Below are positions 25,690 to 33,673 of a stretch of DNA of 64,000 bases, one piece after another; the first letter of the stretch is position 1, and each line of letters opens with the position of its first letter. The position numbers and the translations under genes are program-made. Source of the DNA: Alterluteimonas quercicellularis (GTDB lineage Bacteria > Pseudomonadota > Gammaproteobacteria > Xanthomonadales > Xanthomonadaceae). The stretch covers positions 1 through 64,000 of the forward strand of contig NZ_JAIWPR010000030.1 of the NCBI RefSeq assembly GCF_021191635.1, given 5' to 3'. A model generated the notes under the pieces. It saw only the letters and a program-made list of their open reading frames with translations, did no database searches and was not told the origin of the DNA.

Positions 25690-25707
25690 TTGTTTGCGGC
25701 GCAACAA
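25690..25707. promoter_or_regulatory. Candidate LysR operator between aldo/keto reductase and LysR genes
   Basis: TTGTT (25690-25694) and AACAA (25703-25707) are inverted arms 8 bases apart, in the middle of the 97-base divergent region. The T-N11-A-like symmetry fits a LysR box; it was found by eye only. Confidence 0.45.
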
Positions 25708-25747
25708 TGGCCGGCTTGCTGAAAATACCTTTCGACTGGATCGAACA

Positions 25748-26635
25748 ATGGATCAGCTCGACACCCTGCGCGCCTTCGTCGCGATCGCCGAGCGCGGCAG
25801 TCTCAGCGCGGTGGCCCGCGCGTGGGCGGTCTCGCCGTCGACGGTGACCACCGCCCTGCAGCGGCTGGAGGCGCGGCTGGGCGTGCCGCTGGTCAGCCGC
25901 ACCACGCGCCGGCTGTCGCTCACGCCCGAGGGCGAGCGCTTCCTCGCCGACTGCCGGCGCATCCTCGGCGAACTCGACGAGGCCATGCACGGCGTGGCCG
26001 AGCGCGACACGCTGCAGGGCGGCATCCGCATCACCGCCACCCACGACTTCGGACGCAACCGGCTGTCGGCGATCCTGGACCGCTTCGTCGCCCTGCATCC
26101 CGGCATCCGCCTGTCGCTGACCCTGAGCGACGGGGTGATGGACCTGGTCGAGGGCGGCTACGACATCGGCGTGCGCACCGGGCCGCTGCAGGACTCGCGG
26201 CTGCGCTCGCGCCTGCTGCTGCGCGGCGCGCGCGTGGTGTGCGCCACGCCCGCGTACTGGCGGCGCGTGGGCCGGCCGCGCCACCCGCGCGAGCTGGCCG
26301 CGCTGAACTGCCTGGTGCTGGACCGCCCCGGCGCGCCGCAGTCCAACTGGCGCTTCCAGGAGGGCGGGCGCGAGTTCGCGGTCCGGGTCGACGGCGACCG
26401 CACCGCCAACGACGGCGGGCTGCTGCGGCAGTGGGCGCTGGAGGGCGTGGGCACGGTGCTGAAGGCGAGCTGGGACGTGGAGGCCGACCTGCGCGCCGGG
26501 CGCCTGCAGGCGGTGCTGGAGGACTACGCCATCGGCGAGATCAACCTGTACGCGGTCTACCCGGCCGCACAGCGCCCCGCGCGGCGGGTGAGCGCGCTGC
26601 TGGACTACGTCGCCCGGCAGCTGCAGCCGGGCTAG
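25748..26635 (+). CDS. LysR family transcriptional regulator
   Basis: 295 aa. DNA-binding domain residues ~1-60 (MDQLDTLRAFVAIAERGSLSAVARAWAVSPSTVTTALQRLEARLGVPL), then the substrate-binding-like domain (GGIRITATHDFGRNRLSAILDRFVALHPGIRLSLTLSDG, VEGGYDIGVRTGPL). It belongs to the subgroup often found divergent from oxidoreductase genes. The divergent neighbour is the Tat-signal aldo/keto reductase and permease pair, its most likely target. The hmu genes converge on it from the other side and are probably unrelated. Confidence 0.93.
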   Translation: MDQLDTLRAFVAIAERGSLSAVARAWAVSPSTVTTALQRLEARLGVPLVSRTTRRLSLTPEGERFLADCRRILGELDEAMHGVAERDTLQGGIRITATHDFGRNRLSAILDRFVALHPGIRLSLTLSDGVMDLVEGGYDIGVRTGPLQDSRLRSRLLLRGARVVCATPAYWRRVGRPRHPRELAALNCLVLDRPGAPQSNWRFQEGGREFAVRVDGDRTANDGGLLRQWALEGVGTVLKASWDVEADLRAGRLQAVLEDYAIGEINLYAVYPAAQRPARRVSALLDYVARQLQPG

Positions 26636-26661
26636 GGCGACATCGCGCCGGGGGCGTGCGC

Positions 26662-27447
26662 TCAGTCCGGGTCGCGCGGGTCGTCGGTGACCACCAGCGG
26701 GACGTGGCGGGTGGGGTGGTCGATCACCTGCACCGGCTGCCGGTACACCGGTTCGATGACGCTGCGCACCAGCACCTCGCGCGGGGTGCCGTCGGCGGCC
26801 ACGCGGCCGTGGTCGAGGACGACGATGCGGTCGGCGTGCGCGGAAGCGAGGTTGAGGTCGTGCAGCACCGCGATCACGCACACGCCGCCGTCGGCGAGCG
26901 CGCGGGCGTGGCGCAGCACGCGCTCCTGGTGGCGCAGGTCGAGCGCGGCGGTCGGCTCGTCGAGCAGCAGCACCGGCGTGCGCTGCGCCAGCACCCGCGC
27001 GAAGGCGGTGCGCGCGGCCTCGCCGCCGGACAGCGTCTGCACGTCGCGCTCGGCCAGCGCCAGCAGGTCGGCGGTGGACAGCGCCGCCTCCACGATGGCC
27101 TCGTCCTGCGCCGGGTCGGCGGGATGCGGCAGCCGGCCCATGGCGACCACCTCGCGCACCGGGAAGCCGAAGCGCACGGCGTGGTCCTGCGGCATCACCG
27201 CGCGCTCGCGCGCCAGCGCGCGCACCTTCCAGTCGCGGATCGGCCGGCCGCCGAGCAGCACCCGGCCGTGGGCGGGGCTGCGGTCGCCGGCGGCCAGCGA
27301 CAGCAGCGAGGACTTGCCGGCGCCGTTGGGCCCGACCAGGGCGGTGAGGCTGCCCGCGACGAAGCGCAGGTCGACGCGGTCGAGGATCGTGCGGCCGTCG
27401 ATGACCAGCGAGGCCTGCTCCAGCGCCAGCGCGGTGTCGGCGCTCAC
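26662..27447 (-). CDS. hmuV: Heme ABC transporter ATP-binding protein
   Basis: 261 aa ATPase of a heme importer. Walker A is GPNGAGKSS (39-47), with VMPQDHAVRFGFPVREVVAMGRLPHP as Q-loop region, a TLSGGEAARTAFARVLAQ signature and LLLDEPTAALDLRHQE as Walker B. The Q-loop region and signature are HmuV-like rather than FecE-like. It begins at GTG 27447 in a GTGA overlap with the permease stop. It is last in the hmuT-hmuU-hmuV operon. Confidence 0.92.
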   Translation of the reverse strand: MSADTALALEQASLVIDGRTILDRVDLRFVAGSLTALVGPNGAGKSSLLSLAAGDRSPAHGRVLLGGRPIRDWKVRALARERAVMPQDHAVRFGFPVREVVAMGRLPHPADPAQDEAIVEAALSTADLLALAERDVQTLSGGEAARTAFARVLAQRTPVLLLDEPTAALDLRHQERVLRHARALADGGVCVIAVLHDLNLASAHADRIVVLDHGRVAADGTPREVLVRSVIEPVYRQPVQVIDHPTRHVPLVVTDDPRDPD

Positions 27448-28517
27448 GGCGCGCCCCGCGGCTTGCGCCGCAGCACCAGCCAGAGGAAGAACGGCGCGCC
27501 CAGCGCGGCGGTGAACAGCCCCAGCGGGATCTCGGAGGGCGGGTCGAGCGTGCGCGCGGCGGTGTCGGCCAGCACCACCAGCAGGGCGCCGAGCAGCGCC
27601 GACAGCGGCAGCAGCAGGCGGTGGCCCGGGCCGACGATCAGCCGCACCACGTGCGGCACCACCAGGCCGACGAAGCCGATCGAGCCGGCGAAGGCCACCG
27701 CGGAGCCGACCAGCAGCGCGCTGAAGGCGATCAGGCGCAGGCGCGCGCTGCGCACGTCCAGGCCGATGTGGCGCGCCTGCCGCTCGCCCAGCGCCAGCAT
27801 GTCCAGCGGCGTGGCCATGGTCAGCAGCGCGGTCACGCCGACGGCGAACACCGGCGCGGCGGCCGCGAGGTCGCTCCAGCCCACCCGCGCCAGCGAGCCC
27901 ATCTGCCAGAACACGAGCGTCTGCAGTTCGTTGCTCTGGGCGATGTAGGTCAGCAGGCCGATTCCCGCCGAGCAGCCGGCGCCGATGGCGATGCCCACCA
28001 GCAGGAGGGTCGCGGTGCCTTCGCCGCGCCCGGGCCGGGCGAGGAAGTAGATCAGCGTGGTCGCCAGGGCGCCGCCGGCGAACGCCGCCAGCGGGATCGT
28101 CCAGTGGCCGAACGCGGAGAAGCCGAGCACGATGGCCGCCACCGCGCCGAGCGCCGCGCCCTGGGTCACGCCGACGATGCCCGGGTCGGCCAGCGGGTTG
28201 CCGAACAGTCCCTGCAGGCTGGCGCCGGCCAGCGCCAGGCTGGCGCCGACCAGCGCGCCCAGCAGCGCGCGCGGGATGCGCAGGTTCCAGACCACCGACA
28301 GCTCGCGGGCGCCGAGGTCGCCCGGCGCGACCAGGCCGAGCTGCGCGCCGATGGCGTGCAGCACGTCGCCCGGCGGCACCTTGAGCGGCCCGATGCCGAA
28401 CGACAGCACGATCCCCGCCAGCAGCGCGAACAGCGCCAGCGGCACCGCCAGCCGCCGGGCGGCCGCGCGGCGGGGGCGGGCGACGGCCGGTGCGGGCGGG
28501 GACGGCGTCGGGCTCAA
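27444..28517 (-). CDS. hmuU: Heme ABC transporter permease (FecCD family)
   Basis: 357 aa from TTG 28517, which overlaps the hmuT stop as TTGA; no ATG lies between that point and the first membrane helix. About ten membrane segments. RIPRALLGALVGASLALAGASLQGLFGNPLADPGIVGVTQGAALGA and SIGFVGLVVPHVVRLIVGPGHR are the standard FecCD motifs; LEVEL-type specificity is taken from neighbours hmuT and hmuV. It carries heme, or possibly a ferric chelate, across the inner membrane. Confidence 0.92.
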   Translation of the reverse strand: MSPTPSPPAPAVARPRRAAARRLAVPLALFALLAGIVLSFGIGPLKVPPGDVLHAIGAQLGLVAPGDLGARELSVVWNLRIPRALLGALVGASLALAGASLQGLFGNPLADPGIVGVTQGAALGAVAAIVLGFSAFGHWTIPLAAFAGGALATTLIYFLARPGRGEGTATLLLVGIAIGAGCSAGIGLLTYIAQSNELQTLVFWQMGSLARVGWSDLAAAAPVFAVGVTALLTMATPLDMLALGERQARHIGLDVRSARLRLIAFSALLVGSAVAFAGSIGFVGLVVPHVVRLIVGPGHRLLLPLSALLGALLVVLADTAARTLDPPSEIPLGLFTAALGAPFFLWLVLRRKPRGAP

Positions 28518-29572
28518 GGCGCCTCGCCCGCGAGCGCGGCCAGCGCCTGCGCCAGGGCGATCGCGCCGGCGCCGGAGGCGACGCTGGTGTACTTGAGCTG
28601 CACGTCGGGCATCACCCACACGCGCCCGGCCTCGCCGGCGGGCGTCTGCCGCAGGGTGGGGTAGTGGTTCCACAGCGCGTCCGGCCCGCCGAACAGGCGC
28701 AGGTCGTTCTCGCTCAGCAGGATCACCTCGGGCGCGGCGGCCACCACGCCTTCCTGGCTCAGCACGGAGTAGTCGGACACGCCGGCGGCGTCGCCGATGT
28801 TGTCGCCGCCGGCCAGCCGGATCAGCCCGGCGGCGGCGGTGTCGACGCCGCCCACGGTGGGCTGGCCGCCGGCGCCGGTCGCCGAGACGTGGATCACCCG
28901 CGGCCGCCGCGGGTGGCCCCGCGCGATCCGCGCGGCCTCGTCGAGCTGGGCCTGCACGCGCCCGGCCAGGCGCTCGCCGGCCTCCGCCGCGCCGAACGCG
29001 GCCGCGGTCTTGCGCACCTTGTCGGGCGCGGGCTGCAGGTCGTCGACGATCACCGACGGCAGGCCGGCGTCGCGCAGCTTGACGGAGAGGTCGGTGTGGC
29101 GGCGCAGGCTGTTGCCCACGAACAGCGTGCCGTCGAGGCTGAGCACGCCCTCGGTGCCGGTGGTGCGGTTGAACAGGAAGTGCTTCGGCGCCGCCTGCCC
29201 CGCGGGCGTGGCGGCGTTGGTCGGCGCGGCGTAGACGTGGTCGCCCAGGCCGAGCGCCTCCATCACCGCGATCACGTCGTCGCCGCCGACGATGGTGCGC
29301 GCGCTGTCGGCCACGGTGACCTCGACGCCGTCGTCGGAGCGCACGGTCGCGGGCAGGCGCTTCGGCGCGTCGGGCTCGGCCGGCACTTCGTCGCCGGTGA
29401 GGCGGCGCCAGCCTTCGGGCAGGGCGACGGGCGCGGCGTCGCCGGCCGCGCCGGGCCGGGCCGGCGCGGCGGCGCCGGACTGGGCCGGCTGCGGCGCCGG
29501 CGAGCAGGCCGCCAGGGCGAGAGCGAGGGCGCTGGCGGCGAGGAGGAAGCGGGGGGACGGACGCTCGGACAT
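28514..29572 (-). CDS. hmuT: Heme-binding lipoprotein of ABC importer
   Basis: 352 aa. A lipoprotein signal (LLAASALALALAACS, lipobox LAAC) is followed by an Ala/Pro linker to ~residue 50. Two lobes follow, with ARTIVGGDDVIAVMEALGLGDHVYA and VFVG-like NSLRRHTDLSVKLRDAGLPSVIVDDL, then VDTAAAGLIRLAGGDNIGDAAG, as in HmuT/PhuT. The protein should be tethered in the periplasm and deliver heme to HmuUV. First gene of the operon. A 13-bp hairpin lies in its leader. Confidence 0.88.
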   Translation of the reverse strand: MSERPSPRFLLAASALALALAACSPAPQPAQSGAAAPARPGAAGDAAPVALPEGWRRLTGDEVPAEPDAPKRLPATVRSDDGVEVTVADSARTIVGGDDVIAVMEALGLGDHVYAAPTNAATPAGQAAPKHFLFNRTTGTEGVLSLDGTLFVGNSLRRHTDLSVKLRDAGLPSVIVDDLQPAPDKVRKTAAAFGAAEAGERLAGRVQAQLDEAARIARGHPRRPRVIHVSATGAGGQPTVGGVDTAAAGLIRLAGGDNIGDAAGVSDYSVLSQEGVVAAAPEVILLSENDLRLFGGPDALWNHYPTLRQTPAGEAGRVWVMPDVQLKYTSVASGAGAIALAQALAALAGEAP

Positions 29573-29597
29573 CGGCGGATCCAGATGGCGGATGGAG

Positions 29598-29625
29598 CGC
29601 CGGCAGGACGGGCGTCCTGCCGGCG
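29598..29625. promoter_or_regulatory. Long perfect hairpin in the hmuT leader
   Basis: CGCCGGCAGGACG (29598-29610) and CGTCCTGCCGGCG (29613-29625) are perfect 13-base arms with a 2-base spacer, 26 bases upstream of the hmuT start. A TAGAAT hexamer lies just upstream on the minus strand. No T run follows, so it is not an obvious terminator. Confidence 0.55.
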
Positions 29626-29644
29626 GGGGGTCATTCTAAGGGCG

Positions 29645-29671
29645 ACGGCCCCGGGGCTGCCCCGGGGCCGT
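29645..29671 (-). terminator. Terminator-like hairpin after the YncE-type gene
   Basis: ACGGCCCCGGGG (29645-29656) and CCCCGGGGCCGT (29660-29671) form a perfect 12-bp stem with a 3-base loop. It lies 14 bases past the stop of the beta-propeller gene and would separate it from hmuTUV. Confidence 0.65.
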
Positions 29672-29685
29672 TGCGGCACGGCCGC

Positions 29686-31074
29686 TCAGCGGGCCTTGGG
29701 CGTGATGCGGCGGATGTGGTCGCCGTTCGGATCGTTCTCGCCGCGCGACTTGTTGACCGCGTACACGTGGCCGCGGCCGTCGGTGGCGACGTGGTTGGGG
29801 AAGGTGCCGCCGTCGAGGTTGCCGACGATCTCGCCGTCCGCGTTCACCGCGGTCACCGTGCCGGCGACGCGATTGGGCACGAAGGCGAGGCCGGAGCCGG
29901 CGTCGAAGGCGACGTTGAGCGCGCCTGCGCCGACGTAGACATCGTGCAGCACCTCGCCGCTGTCCAGGTCGGCGATCAACAGGTTGTCACTGCGCTGGGA
30001 GGCCACGTACAGGCGCTTGCCGCGAGGGTCGACCGCCACGCCGGAGGCGCCGGCGGCGTTGGGCAGGCGGAACACGCGCTCGACCGCGCCGGTGGTGGTG
30101 TCGATCACCGCCGCCTCGCCGGTACTCATGCTGACGGTGTAAAGCTTGCCGCCTTCCTCGTCCAGGGCCAGGCTCATCGGGCTGAAGCGCTCGCCGCGCT
30201 GGGTGGATTCGATGGCGATGGGCGTCAGCGTCTCGAGGGTGCGGGCGTCGAAGGCCGCGAGTACGTTCTCGCCGAAGGCCGAGGCGTAGGCGCGGCCGTG
30301 GCGGCCGTCGACGATCACGTCGCGCGCGTGCGGCACCGCGCCGGGCTCGAACTGCTTGACCAGCGACAGGTCCGACTGGCGGTACACCGCGGCGGTGTCG
30401 TCGCGGGTGTTGGTGACCCAGACGTTGCCGTTGGTGTCGTCCACGCCGACGCCGTACACGGCGAACACGCGCTCGTCGTCGTGGCCCGGCACCTTGGCCG
30501 GGGTGACGCGGGCGACGATCTCCAGCGTCTCCGGGTCGACCTTCAGCAGTTCCGATTCGGTGACCGGCGGGCGGCCGACCGCGGCGGTGACGTAGATCGC
30601 GTCGCTGGCGGCGCTGTAGGCCGACTGGTAGAGGCCGCGCACGAGCTTGTTGCTGGCGACCTCGAAGCGGTCCTGGCCCGACATGGGAATCTCCTGCGAG
30701 ACCTTGAGCTCGAACACCGCGGCGGCGTCCGGGTTGGCGACGCGGACGACCACCGGGTGCAGGCCCGCGGCCGCGTCGGCCGGGATCCGCAGCTTGGCGG
30801 CGAACTTGCCCTCGGCGTCGGCCACATAGGGCTGGGTATTGAGCACGGTCTCGCCGCGCAGCAGGGTGACCGACTGGCCGGGCCTGAAGCCGCTGCCTTC
30901 CAGCTCGATCTCGCTGCCCGGCAGCACCAGCGGGCTGGCTGCGCGCACGCTGCCCTTGAAATCGGTGTCGGGCTGGTCGAACACCTGCGCGCCGGCGAAG
31001 CCGGCGGCCAGCGACAGGGCCAGGCCGAGCGCGCTGACGCGCAGGCGGGTGGGGATGGAACGCGACCTCTTCAT
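29686..31074 (-). CDS. Periplasmic Ig-like/beta-propeller protein (YncE type)
   Basis: 462 aa. Signal peptide ~1-29 (VSALGLALSLAAGFAGA). Residues ~40-130 look like an Ig/TIG-type domain (VLPGSEIELEGSGFRPGQSVTLLRGE). From ~135 a seven-bladed propeller of YVTN/YncE repeats runs to the end (VYGVGVDDTNGNVWVTNTRDDTAAVY, GVAVDPRGKRLYVASQRSDNLLIAD). AAGGAG precedes ATG 31074. E. coli YncE is a periplasmic, iron-regulated propeller of unclear function. Location between hmuTUV and the catechol-uptake genes suggests a role in iron or heme handling; this is inference. Confidence 0.8.
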   Translation of the reverse strand: MKRSRSIPTRLRVSALGLALSLAAGFAGAQVFDQPDTDFKGSVRAASPLVLPGSEIELEGSGFRPGQSVTLLRGETVLNTQPYVADAEGKFAAKLRIPADAAAGLHPVVVRVANPDAAAVFELKVSQEIPMSGQDRFEVASNKLVRGLYQSAYSAASDAIYVTAAVGRPPVTESELLKVDPETLEIVARVTPAKVPGHDDERVFAVYGVGVDDTNGNVWVTNTRDDTAAVYRQSDLSLVKQFEPGAVPHARDVIVDGRHGRAYASAFGENVLAAFDARTLETLTPIAIESTQRGERFSPMSLALDEEGGKLYTVSMSTGEAAVIDTTTGAVERVFRLPNAAGASGVAVDPRGKRLYVASQRSDNLLIADLDSGEVLHDVYVGAGALNVAFDAGSGLAFVPNRVAGTVTAVNADGEIVGNLDGGTFPNHVATDGRGHVYAVNKSRGENDPNGDHIRRITPKAR

Positions 31075-31297
31075 TGCGGACTCCTTGCGAAGTTGGAACC
31101 GGAACCGGAACGGCCCGGAAGGGAAAGCCTGGGAGGGCGTGCCTGACGGCACCGGTGCGGCGAGGGCCTGGCGGCCGGTCGCGCCTGCCTTGGCGGGAAG
31201 CGGAGACGGCACGACGGCGAACCGTCGGGGGAACGCGCCGGCGCGCGGCCGGTTGACCGTCGGCGGACCGCCAACGCGGCGGGGGCGCGCGGGCGGG

Positions 31298-32623
31298 TCA
31301 TCGGCGCGGCTCCGGGCATGCGGTGCCGGCGGCCGGCAGCAGCCGCAGCGCCGGCGTGGGCGGCAGCGCCCGCGACAGCGCCCCGGCGGTCGCCTCGGCG
31401 GCCGCGTCGTCGGTGCGCAGCGGATGCGCCAGCCCCGCCCACGACAGCGCCTGCAGCACCTGGTTGAGCAGGCCGGGCGCCTGTGCGAACGGCGGCAGCC
31501 GGCGCAGCGCTGCGAAGGACTGCGGCCCGCCGGCGAGCGCCCGCAGCACCGGGCCGAACCAGTCGGCCGGACCCTCGACCGGGCCGATGCGCGTGTCCAG
31601 CCGCAGGCCCGCGCCGGCATCGGCGGGCGCGCCCGGCAGGGCGGCGAAGACCAGCGCGTCGAGCGCGGCCAGGTGCGCCTGGGCGTCGAGCGGCCGCGCG
31701 TCGCGCTGGTAGAGGTCGCGGCGCAGGCTCTGGTTGCGGGCGAGGTCGCGCACGGTCTCGGCCAGCGGGCCGGGCGGGATCGCGCGCAGCATCGGCTGCA
31801 GCGCGCCGGGCACCGACAGCGCGTCGATGTTCTCCAGCGGCGTCGCGCTGCCGAGGAACGCGCAGCCGGCGCCGGCCAGGGCGCGGAGGGTGTCGGCCGC
31901 GTGCTGCGGCTGCCAGTGCGCGCCCAGGAACTCGTGGGCGAGGTACTCCGGGGCCTCGCGCTCCATCGCCTCGAGCTGGCGCGCCGCGCCCGGGTGTTCG
32001 GCGAAGTAGCCGGCGCCGCCGTCGGCCAGCTGCCGCAGCAGGCCGAGCGCGGCGACGGCGCGCTGCCCGGAATCGCCCTGCGCGTGGCGCGCGGCTTCGC
32101 GCATCAGCTTGTGCGCGGCCTGCAGCGGCGAGGCGCCGGGATGGCTCATGTAGCCGATCTGCGCCAGCCCGCCCGGGGCGAGGCGGTCGCGCACGATCGC
32201 CAGCGCGGCCTCGCGCACGTCGTCGCCCACCCAGGCCCACAGGCCGTGCGAGACCACGAAGTCGAACGGCGCGCCGTCGCCGGCGGCGGCGATGGCCGCG
32301 GCCTCGCGCAGGTCGGCGGCGACGAACTCGACGTTGCCGATGCCCGCCGCTTCGGCGATGCCGCGGGCGCGCCCGATCTGCGCGGGATCGACGTCGATGG
32401 CGGTGAAGCGCCCGAGCGGGTTGCAGGCGGCGGCGACCAGCGCGGTCAGCCCGCTGCCGCAGCCCAGCTCGCACCAGCGGTAGGGCCGCGACAGGTCCGG
32501 CGCGGCGAAGCCGAGCGCGGCGGCGGTGGCGTGCAGCCACACCGGCGTCTGCTCGCGGTGGAAGCGCGGCGGATAGGCCACGTCGCCGACGTGGCCGCGG
32601 GGGCCCGCCGCGGCCGCGTTCAT
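31298..32623 (-). CDS. SAM methyltransferase with regulatory domain
   Basis: 441 aa. N-terminal class I methyltransferase: WCELGCGSGLTALVAA (residues 50-65), acidic FTAIDVDPAQIGRAR, and VSHGLWAWVGDD as the post-II region. From ~220 onward it matches the methyltransferase regulatory domain layout (AAHKLMREAARHAQGDSG, YLAHEFLGAHWQPQHAADTL, LGSATPLENID). No signal peptide. Its ATG overlaps the esterase stop (ATGA), so it is translated together with a siderophore esterase downstream of two TonB receptors. Substrate unknown. The 223 bases after its stop hold no gene that I can see. Confidence 0.85.
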   Translation of the reverse strand: MNAAAAGPRGHVGDVAYPPRFHREQTPVWLHATAAALGFAAPDLSRPYRWCELGCGSGLTALVAAACNPLGRFTAIDVDPAQIGRARGIAEAAGIGNVEFVAADLREAAAIAAAGDGAPFDFVVSHGLWAWVGDDVREAALAIVRDRLAPGGLAQIGYMSHPGASPLQAAHKLMREAARHAQGDSGQRAVAALGLLRQLADGGAGYFAEHPGAARQLEAMEREAPEYLAHEFLGAHWQPQHAADTLRALAGAGCAFLGSATPLENIDALSVPGALQPMLRAIPPGPLAETVRDLARNQSLRRDLYQRDARPLDAQAHLAALDALVFAALPGAPADAGAGLRLDTRIGPVEGPADWFGPVLRALAGGPQSFAALRRLPPFAQAPGLLNQVLQALSWAGLAHPLRTDDAAAEATAGALSRALPPTPALRLLPAAGTACPEPRR

Positions 32624-33654
32624 GACCCCGGGTCCACGCCGCCGGCGTGGCTGGGCGTGCCGCTGCGGTCGGCCACGCCGGCGATCGCGTGCAGCGCCCA
32701 CATCAGCGAGGCGCGGAACATCGGCCCGTGGGTCAGGCCGGGGAACTCGCGGTACTCGACCTCCAGGCCGTCGACCTGCGACAGGCGCTGCGCCAGCCGC
32801 TCCGCGGAGTCCGGCGGTGCCGCCTCGATCCGGCGCAGGTGCACCTGCACCCGCGGGTCGGACAGGTCGCGGTGGTCGACGCTGCGCGCGCGCTCGCCGC
32901 CGCCCAGGCCGAGCAGCACGCGCGCGCGGCGCCCGGCGTTGTGGGCCGCGAAGCGCCGCTCCGGGGCGCCGAGCATCGCGCCGTCGCCCCACCACAGCGA
33001 CGGGCTGCCGGCGGCGTAGGTGCCGAACGCGCCGGTGCGGGTGTACAGCGTGTGCAGCGCGAACAGGCCGGCCAGCGAGTGGCCCCACAGCGTCTGCCGG
33101 GACGGGTCGGTGGCCGCGCGCTTCCGCACCTCGGGGCGGATCTGGCGCTCGATCGCCTCCAGCAGGGCGTCCGCGCCGCCGCCGCCGACGATGGTGGTGC
33201 CGTCGCGGACCGGCCGCTCGCCCTCGAACGGCGTGTAGTCGCGGGTGCGCGCGTCGGAATCGATGCGCAGCTCGTTGTCGTAGCCGACGAACACCAGCAC
33301 CTGCGGCTCCGGCTGCGCGGCCAGCTCGGCCAGCAGCGCGTCGTCGAACTCGACCAGCGCGGCGTTGCCGTCGAGCATCCAGAACGCCGGGAAGCCCGCC
33401 GCCGGCGGCGTCGACTTCGGCACCGCGACCTGGACCCGCCAGGTGCGGCTGCCGTCGGCGCTGGAGACGGTGAAGCGCTCGAACGCGTAGTGCGCCGAGG
33501 GGCGGTCGGCCACGGTCTCGCCGATGGTCTGCTGCGGATTGCGCTGCTGGGCGGACGCGGTCGGCATCGCGAGCGGGGACAGGGCGAGCAGTCCGGCCGC
33601 GACGGCGATGGTCGCGGCGCGCAGGCGCATGGATGGCTGGGCGTTGGCTGTCAT
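32620..33654 (-). CDS. Periplasmic siderophore esterase (PfeE/IroE-like)
   Basis: 344 aa. Signal peptide ~1-36 (AATIAVAAGLLALSPLAMPTASA). Esterase-D-like alpha/beta hydrolase with FPAFWMLDGNAALVEFDD, the nucleophile S193 in LWGHSLAGLFALH, and a C-terminal His in EFPGLTHGPMF. The order TonB receptor then esterase matches pfeA-pfeE of Pseudomonas, where PfeE hydrolyses ferric enterobactin in the periplasm. It starts 19 bases after the receptor stop, so the two are co-transcribed. ATG 33654 is used; MRLRAATI (33630) is an alternative. Confidence 0.88.
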   Translation of the reverse strand: MTANAQPSMRLRAATIAVAAGLLALSPLAMPTASAQQRNPQQTIGETVADRPSAHYAFERFTVSSADGSRTWRVQVAVPKSTPPAAGFPAFWMLDGNAALVEFDDALLAELAAQPEPQVLVFVGYDNELRIDSDARTRDYTPFEGERPVRDGTTIVGGGGADALLEAIERQIRPEVRKRAATDPSRQTLWGHSLAGLFALHTLYTRTGAFGTYAAGSPSLWWGDGAMLGAPERRFAAHNAGRRARVLLGLGGGERARSVDHRDLSDPRVQVHLRRIEAAPPDSAERLAQRLSQVDGLEVEYREFPGLTHGPMFRASLMWALHAIAGVADRSGTPSHAGGVDPGS

Positions 33655-33673
33655 GCGGGGCCTTCGGGAGCGG

